Assembly (NCBI GenBank): GCA_036012865.1
Contig: DASCQC010000025.1
Coordinates: 1-64,000, forward strand
Origin: DASCQC01 sp036012865
GTDB lineage: Bacteria > Pseudomonadota > Gammaproteobacteria > Comchoanobacterales > Comchoanobacteraceae
DNA: 64,000 nt
Direction: 5' to 3'
The position numbers and the translations under genes were made by a program. Within the stretch, counting starts at the first letter, position 1. Every line of letters begins with the position of its first letter. Positions 51,112 to 59,520 of the stretch are shown here, piece after piece. The notes under the pieces were generated by a model. It did no database searches. It saw only the letters and a program-made list of their open reading frames with translations, and was not told the DNA's origin.

Positions 51112-51771
51112 TTATGACACTAGATTCCAGTTGATACCTTGCTGTTGTTTTTTATCTAGGATTTTATTGGTTTTAGAAAAGTGTTGGCAACCTAAGAATC
51201 CACGGTGAGCTGAAAGGGGGGAGGGGTGTGGAGCGGTAAGAATAGAGTGTTTTGTTTTATCGATAAGTTCAGACTTTTTAATTGCATGAGAGCCCCACAG
51301 TAAAAATATAAGGTGAGGTTTGCATTGACTTAACTTAGCAATGACCACATCGGTAAATGTTCCCCAGCCGATGTCTTTATGGGAATGGGCTCGATGTTGC
51401 TCGACAGTAAGAATGGTGTTCAGGAGTAATACGCCCTGCTTGGCCCATGATTCTAAGCATCCGTGCTGGGGGACTGTTAGGTTAAGATCTTGATTCATTT
51501 CTTTAAAAATGTTTTTCAAAGAAGGGGGAGCGGGTATGCCTTTGGGGACAGAAAAGCATAGCCCATGAGCTTGATCGATCCCATGATAAGGGTCTTGACC
51601 CAGAATAACTACTTTAACTGATTCCAGGGGAGTTAATTTGAAGGCATTGAAAATATTGTCATTCTTAGGGTAAATGATTTTATTTTGAGCTCGTTGGGTA
51701 TTCACATAATCAACAGCTGCTTTAAAATAAGGTTTGCTTTTTTCTTCAGCAAGTAAATCTGACCAGTCCAT
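51112..51771 (-). CDS. ung: Uracil-DNA glycosylase
   Basis: Ung excises uracil from DNA. The 219-aa protein has the catalytic water-activating loop VVILGQDPYHGIDQAHGL with Asp, the FSVPKGIPAPPSLKNIF segment, LLLWGSHA and the minor-groove loop HPSPLSAHRGFLGCQHF with the catalytic His. Family 1 (UDG) is certain. Not in an operon. It complements Dut encoded elsewhere in the window. Confidence 0.97.
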   Translation of the reverse strand: MDWSDLLAEEKSKPYFKAAVDYVNTQRAQNKIIYPKNDNIFNAFKLTPLESVKVVILGQDPYHGIDQAHGLCFSVPKGIPAPPSLKNIFKEMNQDLNLTVPQHGCLESWAKQGVLLLNTILTVEQHRAHSHKDIGWGTFTDVVIAKLSQCKPHLIFLLWGSHAIKKSELIDKTKHSILTAPHPSPLSAHRGFLGCQHFSKTNKILDKKQQQGINWNLVS

Positions 51772-51953
51772 CTAATGATGGTAATCATGCCTGTTGAATA
51801 AAGTCAAGAAACCTTTACCTTAAAGACTATGCTCATTATCAAGCTGTTCTGGAAAATTAATATTATTGTTGAGAGTTTCTTGTGGTTGAAAAATAAGATT
51901 TTTTAATAAAATTGTTCTATAATATTTTAACGTTATATTGTTTGGAGAAAAAC

Positions 51954-52742
51954 TTGATAACTATAAAATTAACAGCGGTGATTTATTTGATAGTGATGAT
52001 GTGTACTGCTCATGCATCCGAAGAATTGAATATAGAGGGGTGGATTCAAGATGTGAGTCAAACAACTCTTGAAAATGTCCGCGATAACGGAGGCATTAAT
52101 AGGGCCACGGTTTGTGAGGATATCCTTAGTACAGTTTATCGAGACCCTTATAATGTTATCACTGTTAATAACAGGGTAGTCAACGGAGACTGGAAAATAC
52201 AAACAAAGGCTTTAAGAACTTATAAGCTTGCTTTATTACAAGAGATTTTTGGCTGCCCTAGTAAGCAAATACAATGGGTTAAAGACAGTGCGTGTCAAAG
52301 ATTTATCTATGGGAAATTGTATATTGATAGCGGGAACCATAAAGGCCCACTTAAAGATCATATTTCAACATCTGCCATCAATAGGGCAATCGACTCCATT
52401 GAGAATAATTCTTTGCAAAGAATAGATTATTGCTCGCATGCATCAACGGATGCCAAAACAACCATACGGAGATCTTTGGAGAAAGAACATTGTAAAATTC
52501 TAATGAAAGATATTTATCAACAACCTTATGGCTATAATGATCATTGGCAAAATTATGATATTAATCATTTAGTAGGAGATGATTACATAGCCGTTGATTG
52601 GTCAGTTATAGCTAATCAGAACAAAATTAATCAGACTTATGATAAGTTGGAGCAGGTCAGGGGGTATTGTGATGGAGGTGGCGATGAATCCTATGAAACT
52701 TATCTGCGATGGACTCAACAGGCTGATGATCTTGTTAATTAA
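51954..52742 (+). CDS. Secreted protein, 262 aa, paralogue of the converging gene
   Basis: The start is TTG at 51954 with GGAG 6 bases upstream; it aligns residue for residue with the ATG of the paralogue (LITIKLTA against MITLTLTA). A signal peptide ends near TAHA (residue ~21). The mature protein has several Cys residues, probably forming disulfides, and the conserved segments ENVRDNGGINR, RVVNGDWKIQT and QQPYGYNDHWQNYDINHL. No enzyme family is recognised. It is a tail-to-tail partner of the gene at 52866-53657. A periplasmic or secreted role is likely from the signal peptide. Confidence 0.8.
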   Translation: MITIKLTAVIYLIVMMCTAHASEELNIEGWIQDVSQTTLENVRDNGGINRATVCEDILSTVYRDPYNVITVNNRVVNGDWKIQTKALRTYKLALLQEIFGCPSKQIQWVKDSACQRFIYGKLYIDSGNHKGPLKDHISTSAINRAIDSIENNSLQRIDYCSHASTDAKTTIRRSLEKEHCKILMKDIYQQPYGYNDHWQNYDINHLVGDDYIAVDWSVIANQNKINQTYDKLEQVRGYCDGGGDESYETYLRWTQQADDLVN

Positions 52743-53119
52743 GAGTTAGGATTCTTCCTGGCTATTTGTAAATTATCAATGAACGAGTTTTTAAAGTAGT
52801 TGTATAGGGTATAGCTGGTTAGTTGTTAGTGCCTCAACTCTCTGTATCCATAGTCTTGAGAGAGTTTATTCAATTCTTTCATCAACCCAATCGATCCACC
52901 GCAAATAAGTTTCATAGGATTCATAGCCATCGACGTTACAAAAATCTTTGTAATGTTCTAGAGAATTTCTTGTAGCATCAATGGAGGCTTGATCAGCTAT
53001 AATCGACCAATCAACGGCTATGTAGTCACCTCCTAAATGATTAATATCATAATTTTGCCAATGATCATTATAGCCATAAGGTTGTTGATAAATATCTTTC
53101 ATTAGAATTTTACAATGTT
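52486..53119. repeat. Inverted copies of 87 identical bases within the secreted paralogues
   Basis: Bases 52486-52572 (plus) and 53033-53119 (minus) are identical over 87 bases, including third codon positions, while other parts of the two genes differ clearly. They form an inverted repeat with about 460 bases between. Confidence 0.92.
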
Positions 53120-53657
53120 GTTTATCGATAACTTCTCTGATTTTATTGACAACCGAAGGTGAAGCTTCTTGGCAATAACGGTTGGTGATTGAACTGGGGC
53201 TTATTTTGTCGCTAGTGTTATAAATAAGGAAATGTTTATCATAGTATTCAGAACTATCAATACGATCGAGAAGGGGGGCTTTAGGGTTGCCGTACATAAA
53301 TATGTTCCCATAAATAGAGCGTTGACAGGCACTGTCTTTAACCCATTGTATTTGAGTACTAGGGCAGCCAAAAATCTCTTGTAATAAAGCAAGCTTATAA
53401 GTATTTAAGGGGCTTGTTTGTATTTTCCAGTCCCCGTTGACTACCCTGTCACTAACCGTAATAACATGATGACGGTCTCGATAAACTGTACTGAGAATTT
53501 CGTCACAAATATAGCTTCTATTAATGCCTCCGTTATCACGAATGTTTTCAAGAGTTGCTATGCTCAAGTCTTGAAATAAATCCTCAATATTAGATGCATG
53601 GGCAGTGGGCATTGTTAATATCAGACCAACAATAGCTGTTAAGGTTAATGTTATCAT
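52866..53657 (-). CDS. Secreted protein, 263 aa, paralogue of the converging gene
   Basis: The protein begins MITLTLTAIVGLILTMPTA, a signal peptide ending near HAS (residue ~22). It shares nearly all conserved segments with its converging neighbour: ENIRDNGGINR, RVVNGDWKIQT, LLQEIFGCPS and QQPYGYNDHWQNYDINHL. The centre (about residues 120-165) has diverged in both length and sequence. Conserved Cys residues suggest disulfide bonds in an oxidising compartment. Family unknown. A TACTATAA element lies upstream of the ATG. Confidence 0.82.
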   Translation of the reverse strand: MITLTLTAIVGLILTMPTAHASNIEDLFQDLSIATLENIRDNGGINRSYICDEILSTVYRDRHHVITVSDRVVNGDWKIQTSPLNTYKLALLQEIFGCPSTQIQWVKDSACQRSIYGNIFMYGNPKAPLLDRIDSSEYYDKHFLIYNTSDKISPSSITNRYCQEASPSVVNKIREVIDKQHCKILMKDIYQQPYGYNDHWQNYDINHLGGDYIAVDWSIIADQASIDATRNSLEHYKDFCNVDGYESYETYLRWIDWVDERIE

Positions 53658-53830
53658 TTTTATCCTAAGGTTATGTTAGTATAATTTATAGTATATTTTT
53701 ATGATAAATTGTTTTTTATTATCGATATTCTTTTTGTCAGGGGAGTGAAAATCAGCAAGAGAGTGGTCGTGAAACTTGCATTTGACTAGAAATATGAGTA
53801 GATTGCTAGGCGTAAACAAGGAGTCTAGAG

Positions 53831-54946
53831 ATGTTGCGAATTGGTGTTCCAAAAGAAATTAAGAATCATGAGTACCGTGTAGGATTAACCCCGGATAGTG
53901 TTTATGACTTAACCAAGGCGGGCTTCGAGGTATGTGTTGAAACCATGTGTGCAGCACAAATAGGTTATTTAGATGAGATGTATCGCAAGGCTGGAGCAGT
54001 TGTCCTATCTTCTGCTAAAGAGGTGTATGATCAAGCTGATTTAATCATTAAAGTTAAAGAGCCTCAAAAGGCTGAATACGGTCTTATTCGGAAAAATCAG
54101 ATTATTTTTACCTTTTTACACCTTGCTGCTGATAAGCCACAGGCTAAAGGGTTGATGGACTCAGGCTGTTTGGCTGTTGCTTATGAAATGGTTTCTGATA
54201 AGTTAGGAGGCCTTCCCTTACTCAAGCCGATGAGTGAGGTTGCGGGGAGGATTTCTATTCAGGCAGGGGCTCATGTGTTACAGAAGTTTAATGGAGGTAG
54301 AGGGGTTTTATTGGGAGGCGTTCCTGGAGTAAAACCTGGTAAAGTAGTTATCATCGGCGGAGGTGTTGTGGGCTCCAATGCGTTGCGTATGGCCTTAGGT
54401 TTGGAGGCTGAAGTGACGGTGCTAGATTTAGCGATGCCGACATTAGAATTAATTGATCGAAGTTATTATGGTCGAGTTCGCACTTTATATGCGAATTGTT
54501 CAAATATCGAAAAGGAAGTCTGCGGGGCTGATCTTGTGGTAGGCGCTGTATTAATTCCTGGAAGAGCGGCCCCTAAGTTATTGACAGATAATCAGATTTC
54601 TAAGATGAAGCCTGGGTCTGTTATTGTGGATGTTGCGATTGATCAAGGCGGGTGTTTTGAGACTTCAAGGCCCACCTCTCATGAAAACCCTACATACGTT
54701 GAGCATGGGGTTGTCCATTACTGTGTCACCAACATGCCTGGGGCTGTTCCATTAACGTCAACTCAGGCCTTGAATAATGCCACTTTGCCTTTTGTTCATT
54801 TGTTAGCAAAATATGGTCGAGAGGCAATTAAAAGTAATCAATATTTACTTGCGGGTTTGAGTGTTTGTGATGGTCAGATGACATGCCCGCATGCGGCTCA
54901 GGATCTTAACTTAGATTATGTTGCAGCAAAGGAAGCTATCGAATGA
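53831..54946 (+). CDS. ald: Alanine dehydrogenase
   Basis: Ald reversibly deaminates L-alanine to pyruvate with NAD. The 371-aa protein has RIGVPKEIKNHEYRVGLTP at the N-terminus, IKVKEPQKAEYGLI with the pyruvate-binding Lys, the His in FTFLHLAADKPQ, the NAD fold VVIIGGGVVGSNALRMALGL, and VTNMPGAVPLTSTQALNNAT late. It overlaps the following aminopeptidase gene by 4 bases (ATGA), pointing to joint use of peptide-derived alanine. Confidence 0.96.
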   Translation: MLRIGVPKEIKNHEYRVGLTPDSVYDLTKAGFEVCVETMCAAQIGYLDEMYRKAGAVVLSSAKEVYDQADLIIKVKEPQKAEYGLIRKNQIIFTFLHLAADKPQAKGLMDSGCLAVAYEMVSDKLGGLPLLKPMSEVAGRISIQAGAHVLQKFNGGRGVLLGGVPGVKPGKVVIIGGGVVGSNALRMALGLEAEVTVLDLAMPTLELIDRSYYGRVRTLYANCSNIEKEVCGADLVVGAVLIPGRAAPKLLTDNQISKMKPGSVIVDVAIDQGGCFETSRPTSHENPTYVEHGVVHYCVTNMPGAVPLTSTQALNNATLPFVHLLAKYGREAIKSNQYLLAGLSVCDGQMTCPHAAQDLNLDYVAAKEAIE

Positions 54947-56292
54947 ACATGGTTATTATCAAGTTGGAAACGGAAGAATCATGGAAGGGTTTAATCAGTA
55001 CAGACTCTGGTTTGCAGGTCTTGTCCTCAACACAAGGTTTTGTTGCAAAGAAAGGTCAATGGTTGTGGGTAGCTACGCAAACAGGTGAGCCACGCTGTGT
55101 TTATGTTGGTTATGATATCAATGAATCCTTTTGGCAGTTTGCAGGTTTACCTGATTTATTACCCCCTAAGGTTAATTATCGTTTGGATGATTTGATAGAC
55201 ATTAACTTGAAATCAGATGTTTATCTGGCGTGGCAGTTAGGGCAGTATGAATTTGACCGCTTTTTAAGTAAGCCCAAACAGAAACCATCCATTAGCATCG
55301 AGGGCGTTTCTGCAGAAACCAAGGCCACTGCTTCAACAATATTGCAAATAAGGGATTGGATTAATACCCCTGCAGAAGATTTAGGTCCAGGAGATATGGT
55401 CGAATTAAGTCAACAGTGTGCCAAGATGTATCAAGCTGAGTGCAAAGTATGGCTTGGAGCAAAACTTCGTAAAGAATTTCCTTTGGTTGCAACAGTGGGT
55501 CGAGCATCAACTCGTCCGCCAGCGATGATTCAGCTTCAGAAAAAAGTCGACAATGCTCCGCATATCATTCTTGTTGGCAAAGGGGTTTGTTTTGATTCGG
55601 GGGGGTTAGATATTAAGCCCAGTTCGGGGATGCGTTGGATGAAAAAAGATATGGGGGGTGCAGCGCATGTATTAGGCTTAGCTCACCTTATTTGGCAGAT
55701 GGACCTTCCCATTAGCTTAACGGTCTTAATTCCAACGGCTGATAATTCTATTTCAGGGGATGCTTTCCGTCCAGGGGATGTTTATATTTCAAGAAATAAA
55801 GTGAGTGTTGAGGTAGGAAATACCGATGCTGAAGGGCGCTTGTTACTCGCTGATGCATTGGCTTATGGGTCTGAGCTTAAGCCGGATTGGATGATTGATT
55901 TTGCAACGTTAACTGGGGCAGCTAGGGTTGCTATGGGGCTTGAAATACCCTGCTATTTTTCAAATGATGAACAGATGGAGGCAGGTTTGAAAGAGGTTTC
56001 TAAGGAATGTGAGGATTGTTTATGGCCATTACCCTTATGGGAACCTTACCAATCTTTGTTGAATTCTTCAGTTGCTGATATTTCTAGCACAGGGTCTAGC
56101 CCGTATGGTGGTGCAATTACAGCAGCATTGTTTTTACAACGATTCGTGGGTAAAGATATCAAATGGTCACACATTGATTTGAACGCATTTAATATGACTA
56201 ATAAAGCAGGCCGACCAGAAGGTGGTGAGGCGATGGGTTTAAGGGCAGTGTATGCTTGGATTCAATCTAAAGTAGCCAAGAAAATAGATTAG
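54943..56292 (+). CDS. Leucyl aminopeptidase family protein (M17)
   Basis: M17 enzymes remove N-terminal amino acids using two metal ions. The 449-aa protein has GKGVCFDSGGLDIKPSSGM (Lys and Asp ligands) near residues 211-229, the MKKDMGGAAHVLG loop and the signature NTDAEGRLLLADALAYGS near 285-302. It is shorter than E. coli PepA (503 aa) in the N-terminal domain, similar to the shorter M17 group. Translation is coupled to ald. Confidence 0.94.
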   Translation: MNMVIIKLETEESWKGLISTDSGLQVLSSTQGFVAKKGQWLWVATQTGEPRCVYVGYDINESFWQFAGLPDLLPPKVNYRLDDLIDINLKSDVYLAWQLGQYEFDRFLSKPKQKPSISIEGVSAETKATASTILQIRDWINTPAEDLGPGDMVELSQQCAKMYQAECKVWLGAKLRKEFPLVATVGRASTRPPAMIQLQKKVDNAPHIILVGKGVCFDSGGLDIKPSSGMRWMKKDMGGAAHVLGLAHLIWQMDLPISLTVLIPTADNSISGDAFRPGDVYISRNKVSVEVGNTDAEGRLLLADALAYGSELKPDWMIDFATLTGAARVAMGLEIPCYFSNDEQMEAGLKEVSKECEDCLWPLPLWEPYQSLLNSSVADISSTGSSPYGGAITAALFLQRFVGKDIKWSHIDLNAFNMTNKAGRPEGGEAMGLRAVYAWIQSKVAKKID

Positions 56293-56427
56293 ATGTTTTA
56301 GAGGTATCTCTTAGATGGTGTCGGAAATATCTTACCTTTTGATGGGTTTTTGTGTTGAGATATTGTCAGATAAGGGGTGTTATCTTCATTGAGGGTATTA
56401 ATTTTTCAGATAAAAAATATAGTTATT

Positions 56428-56460
56428 GTTGCATGATTTGTATGCAACCTATTGTATAGT
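56428..56460 (+). promoter_or_regulatory. Inverted repeat next to a possible -10
   Basis: GTTGCAT (56428-56434) and ATGCAAC (56442-56448) form a perfect 7-bp inverted repeat around gatttgt. TATAGT at 56455-56460 would be the -10. The repeat covers the spacer, so a dimeric regulator binding there would control the downstream gene. Regulator unknown. Confidence 0.5.
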
Positions 56461-56555
56461 ATATGTTTGTTTTTTGTTTTGAGTTATTGTGTGGATCAAG
56501 TTCTTGGCTTGTAATTAAAAGAGGATGGACTTATTATTCGTGTAGGGATATCGTA

Positions 56556-57434
56556 ATGATAGATACCAGCGGAAACAATAGGGTGGAAATTATTGTGAGA
56601 ATGGTTGTTAGTTTGTTAAGCATTGCATTGGCTCAAATAATTAGATGGGTTGTGTTATTGTCACCAATCGTTTGGTACGATGCCCTAAAAGTATACCCGT
56701 GGAATCTTTTTTATCTGTCCTCTAAAGATGTTTTTAAAGATAAAAGTTTTCTAGATTGTTTGAAGGCTTTTCCTAAATTTGTTTATCTCATATATTTTCT
56801 GGAAAAATCACAATTAGTATACCTTCTACAGAAGAATAGACTGTTATTTCTCAACTTTGATCGGGTTGAGGTCAGGAATGATTTACGTGAGGGCAATATA
56901 AAAGCAGTGATGAATTCGTTAGATAACAATGCCGTTAAGAATGCTCCTAATAATGTGAAAATTAGCGGTGTAGCACCGGCTCTTTTTCGTCCAACCCGAT
57001 CTGATAGTTTTACCCATGCAGCTCATGCGAATGATAGAAGAGGAAGTATTCCTTCCTCTTCAATTTTTTTAAACGCTAAACTTGTTGCGGTAGGAGGGCT
57101 TAGAGAACTTCTTACTGATGCTTCGATGAAGAAGGCACTACAATGGTTAAGTTTGCATGAGGTTAATAATACAGAATGGTCTGGGTTTTTTAAAAAATTT
57201 TCCTCGTATTCAGCGAGTGTTCGAGCGGCTTGGATCGACATGTATGTCAATTCTGATGATAAAGGTTTTCATGAGTATTTGCTGCATAAAGTCTTAAGTA
57301 ATGAGTGTGCTCCTTATAATAATAGACCATTTAATGATGTTCAGAATAGCTTAATCAGTGACTATCTTCGAATAAACGACGAGCCACATACTATGAATCC
57401 TCCTCATCAGCCAGCTGTAATTTTAGTTCACTAA
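56556..57434 (+). CDS. Membrane-anchored orphan protein, 292 aa
   Basis: From the ATG at 56556 (GTAGGGAT upstream) the product begins MIDTSGNNRVEIIVRMVVSL. One or two hydrophobic segments near residues 13-40 suggest membrane anchoring, followed by a soluble part of ~220 residues with no recognised motif. The frame is open from 56463, but that extension lacks a ribosome site. The C-terminal half contains LQWLSLHEVNNTEWSGFFKK. I recognise no family. It lies between the M17 gene and a tRNA. Confidence 0.65.
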   Translation: MIDTSGNNRVEIIVRMVVSLLSIALAQIIRWVVLLSPIVWYDALKVYPWNLFYLSSKDVFKDKSFLDCLKAFPKFVYLIYFLEKSQLVYLLQKNRLLFLNFDRVEVRNDLREGNIKAVMNSLDNNAVKNAPNNVKISGVAPALFRPTRSDSFTHAAHANDRRGSIPSSSIFLNAKLVAVGGLRELLTDASMKKALQWLSLHEVNNTEWSGFFKKFSSYSASVRAAWIDMYVNSDDKGFHEYLLHKVLSNECAPYNNRPFNDVQNSLISDYLRINDEPHTMNPPHQPAVILVH

Positions 57435-57522
57435 TTTTATGTGCTCATCGATTATTTTTTGGCTGTGGGGTATGTTGTTTTTAGCATTAAACAATTAATT
57501 TTAAGAAAATTGTGCGATTTTG

Positions 57523-57551
57523 TTGATAAATGAAATAGACGTCGTTAGTAT
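57523..57551 (+). promoter_or_regulatory. Promoter of tRNA-Arg
   Basis: TTGATA (57523-57528) and TAGTAT (57546-57551) are 17 bases apart and end 10 bases before the tRNA 5' end. Confidence 0.65.
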
Positions 57552-57561
57552 TAGGTTAGTT

Positions 57562-57635
57562 GCGCCTGTAGCTCAGCTGGATAGAGTATCTGGCTTCGAA
57601 CCAGACGGTCGGGGGTTCGAATCCCTCCGGGCGCG
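57562..57635 (+). tRNA. tRNA-Arg (anticodon TCG), CCA not encoded
   Basis: All four arms fold: acceptor GCGCCTG/CGGGCGC (one G-U), D-stem GCTC/GAGT, anticodon stem TCTGG/CCAGA with loop CTTCGAA, and T-arm GGGGG/CCCTC with TTCGAAT. The loop gives anticodon TCG, reading CGA. The body is close to the E. coli tRNA-Arg(ACG) type. After the acceptor the sequence is G (discriminator) then TTTTA, so the CCA end must be added after transcription. Confidence 0.96.
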
Positions 57636-57650
57636 TTTTAGGAGAATATT

Positions 57651-58040
57651 ATGATAAGTTTATTGTTGGTTTCTATGGGGTTGGTTTTTACAACTAGCCT
57701 AGGTATTGATGCAGGTAACAGGGTTGAACGTAGTGCACAGAAAGTCTCTCAAGAATTGACCACTAAAGTGGATCAAATTCGTTTAGGTGCGGGTGAGATT
57801 CAAAAGGATGCTGGGATAGCTAAGAGAACTATTTCAAAAGAGATAACCAAGCAGTCCATTGCCCTTAGAAAAATGGTTAGAGGAAAGGTTGCAGCATCTG
57901 AGAAAAGAGGTAGAATGATTAGAAGTACTATCAGGCAAGCTTCTGATAAAACGACAGATCAATTGTATAGGGTTTCTCAGGGTGCAGATAATCAGTTCAA
58001 TCATTTTGTTGAAAAACTTAGTTATCTAAGGCTTCGTTAA
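57651..58040 (+). CDS. Small protein with N-terminal hydrophobic segment, 129 aa
   Basis: MISLLLVSMGLVFTTSLGI is a signal peptide or membrane anchor; the rest is a long basic amphipathic helix rich in Lys, Arg, Gln and Ser. AGGAG lies 6-7 bases upstream of the ATG and the gene begins 15 bases after the tRNA, so it is probably cotranscribed with it. No family recognised. A periplasmic helical protein is the simplest reading. Confidence 0.65.
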   Translation: MISLLLVSMGLVFTTSLGIDAGNRVERSAQKVSQELTTKVDQIRLGAGEIQKDAGIAKRTISKEITKQSIALRKMVRGKVAASEKRGRMIRSTIRQASDKTTDQLYRVSQGADNQFNHFVEKLSYLRLR

Positions 58041-58050
58041 AACTCTTAAT

Positions 58051-58383
58051 TTATTCGCTATCTTCTTTAAGGTATGCCTTCTTTTCTAGGACATCTTTCC
58101 ACTCATCTGCATCGCTTGGTGGGGGCTTTTGAATATTGATAACAGGCCATTTTTGTGATAATTTGGCATTAATTTCTGTGAATTCTTGTTGTTTTTCAGG
58201 CAAGTCATCTTCTGCATAGATGGCATCAACAGGGCATTCAGAGACGCATAGATTACAGTCAATACACTCCTCAGGATCAATAACAAGCATGTTGGGACCT
58301 TCGTGAAAGCAATCGACAGGACAAACTTCAACACAGTCTGTATATTTACATCGTATGCATCGTTCCGTTACTACGTAAGTCAT
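58051..58383 (-). CDS. fdxA: Ferredoxin FdxA (3Fe-4S/4Fe-4S)
   Basis: The 110-aa seven-iron ferredoxin begins MTYVVTERCIRCKYTDCVEV and has CPVDCFHEGPNMLVIDPEEC followed by IDCNLCVSECPVDAI, which supply the clusters. The long C-terminal part (EFTEINAKLSQKWPVI) is typical of FdxA. It carries electrons for redox enzymes. It is convergent with the small 129-aa gene and close to the bolA-grxD pair. Confidence 0.95.
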   Translation of the reverse strand: MTYVVTERCIRCKYTDCVEVCPVDCFHEGPNMLVIDPEECIDCNLCVSECPVDAIYAEDDLPEKQQEFTEINAKLSQKWPVINIQKPPPSDADEWKDVLEKKAYLKEDSE

Positions 58384-58657
58384 CCTTTTCCTCTTTTAAA
58401 ATTAGAATTGTACCTTAGAAAATTTATTTTATCAAAATATAAGAGGTTTTTTGACCAAGTGTTCGATATTGTTCATGGTTCTTTTATGTTATTGATGTTG
58501 GTTAACAATAATTTATCATGCCAAACAACAGTTCATTTTAATTTTGTTTTTGCCAAGTTTATATTAATAAAGTTTTTTGATGCACGGATTTAAAAAAAAT
58601 AATTGATTATTTTTCATTGGTGTGAGAAAATGGTGTCAGTTGATATCAGGGGTTACG

Positions 58658-58885
58658 TTGGACTGCCAAACAATACAAAAACGGATTGAACAAGCCTTGC
58701 CTGAATCAAAGGCTATCGTTCAATCAAATGATAATGTGCATTTCGAGGCAACGGTTTATTATACTGGTTTTGAAGGCCATAGTCGTATTAACCAACATCG
58801 CATGGTTTACCAAGCCTTAGGTGATGATATGGGCAGAGCTATTCACGCTTTAGTTTTAGTTACCAAAGTTAAAAAAGAGGATTAA
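58658..58885 (+). CDS. BolA family protein
   Basis: BolA proteins partner with monothiol glutaredoxins in iron-sulfur cluster handling. The 75-aa product shows the BolA fold: DCQTIQKRIEQALPESKAIV, the beta region HFEATVYYTGFEGHSRINQH and the helix RMVYQALGDDMGRAIHAL. Start choice: TTG at 58658 has AGGGG 8 bases upstream and gives normal length; the GTG at 58622 has no ribosome site. The gene is 1 base from grxD, the classical bolA-grx pair. Confidence 0.88.
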   Translation: MDCQTIQKRIEQALPESKAIVQSNDNVHFEATVYYTGFEGHSRINQHRMVYQALGDDMGRAIHALVLVTKVKKED

Positions 58886-58886
58886 C

Positions 58887-59207
58887 ATGAAAATAGATGA
58901 AATATTGACTGAACAAATCTTAAAAAATGATGTTGTTTTATATATGAAAGGTACACCCAGTATGCCTCAGTGCGGGTTTTCTTCCCGTGTTGCTTCAGTT
59001 CTTAAACACCTCAATGTTGAGTTTACCTCGATCAATGTGTTAGATGACCCTGAAATTAGAGAAGGCATTAAACAATATAGTCAATGGCCAACCATTCCTC
59101 AATTGTACGTCAAAGGTGAATTTATTGGTGGCAGTGATATTGTGACTGAAATGTTTCACAGTGGAGAACTTTTACAACTTCTTAAAGATAAAGCTATTGT
59201 TTCTTAG
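58887..59207 (+). CDS. grxD: Monothiol glutaredoxin GrxD
   Basis: Grx4-type monothiol glutaredoxins carry [2Fe-2S] clusters with glutathione and BolA. The 106-aa protein has the active site MKGTPSMPQCGFSSRVA with CGFS, the TVP-like QWPTIPQLYVKGEFIGGSDI segment and typical length. It directly follows the BolA gene. Cotranscription is almost certain. Confidence 0.97.
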   Translation: MKIDEILTEQILKNDVVLYMKGTPSMPQCGFSSRVASVLKHLNVEFTSINVLDDPEIREGIKQYSQWPTIPQLYVKGEFIGGSDIVTEMFHSGELLQLLKDKAIVS

Positions 59208-59402
59208 TTAAAAGTCTTCCCATATCTTATGATTTGGCTCAATGGGTTGAGCTTTATCCCTGAGTTGATGTATCTTTTCATGTTTTTTTATTTCAGCCTC
59301 TTGTGATTTTGATATAGGTCGGTTCTTGCGAAATGTTTCAAGCGCTTTATCAATAGGGCTTCGATAACGTTTTTTGATTGTAACGAATAATTTATGTAAC
59401 AT
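59208..59402 (-). CDS. Small basic protein, 64 aa, resembling the CBU_0585 family
   Basis: The protein (MLHKLFVTIKKRYRSPIDKA start, PNHKIWEDF end) is basic and helical. The pattern S-P-I-D-K followed by a Lys-rich helix with QEAEIKKHEKIHQLRDKAQP and a C-terminal W-x-D-F recalls a small family annotated in Legionellales as CBU_0585. I base this on memory of the family, not on a search. Its stop codon touches the end of grxD from the opposite strand. The function is unknown. Confidence 0.55.
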   Translation of the reverse strand: MLHKLFVTIKKRYRSPIDKALETFRKNRPISKSQEAEIKKHEKIHQLRDKAQPIEPNHKIWEDF

Positions 59403-59520
59403 GTGAACCTCAATCTTTGTCCTATCATAAAAGGCTTTAGGGTTATTGTAAACGATTTATCAGTCTAATCATTGGCTAAATGTCGATTATTGTGTATCTT
59501 ATCCCCTGGAGGGAGTGGCT

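Noticed and set aside
51886..51923. TTGAAA and TATAAT as a sigma70 promoter of the first secreted paralogue
   Set aside because: The spacer would be 26 bases; only the -10 element is plausible.
58303..58593. 96-aa plus-strand open frame across the fdxA promoter
   Set aside because: It starts inside fdxA on the opposite strand, has no ribosome site and looks like random AT-rich translation.
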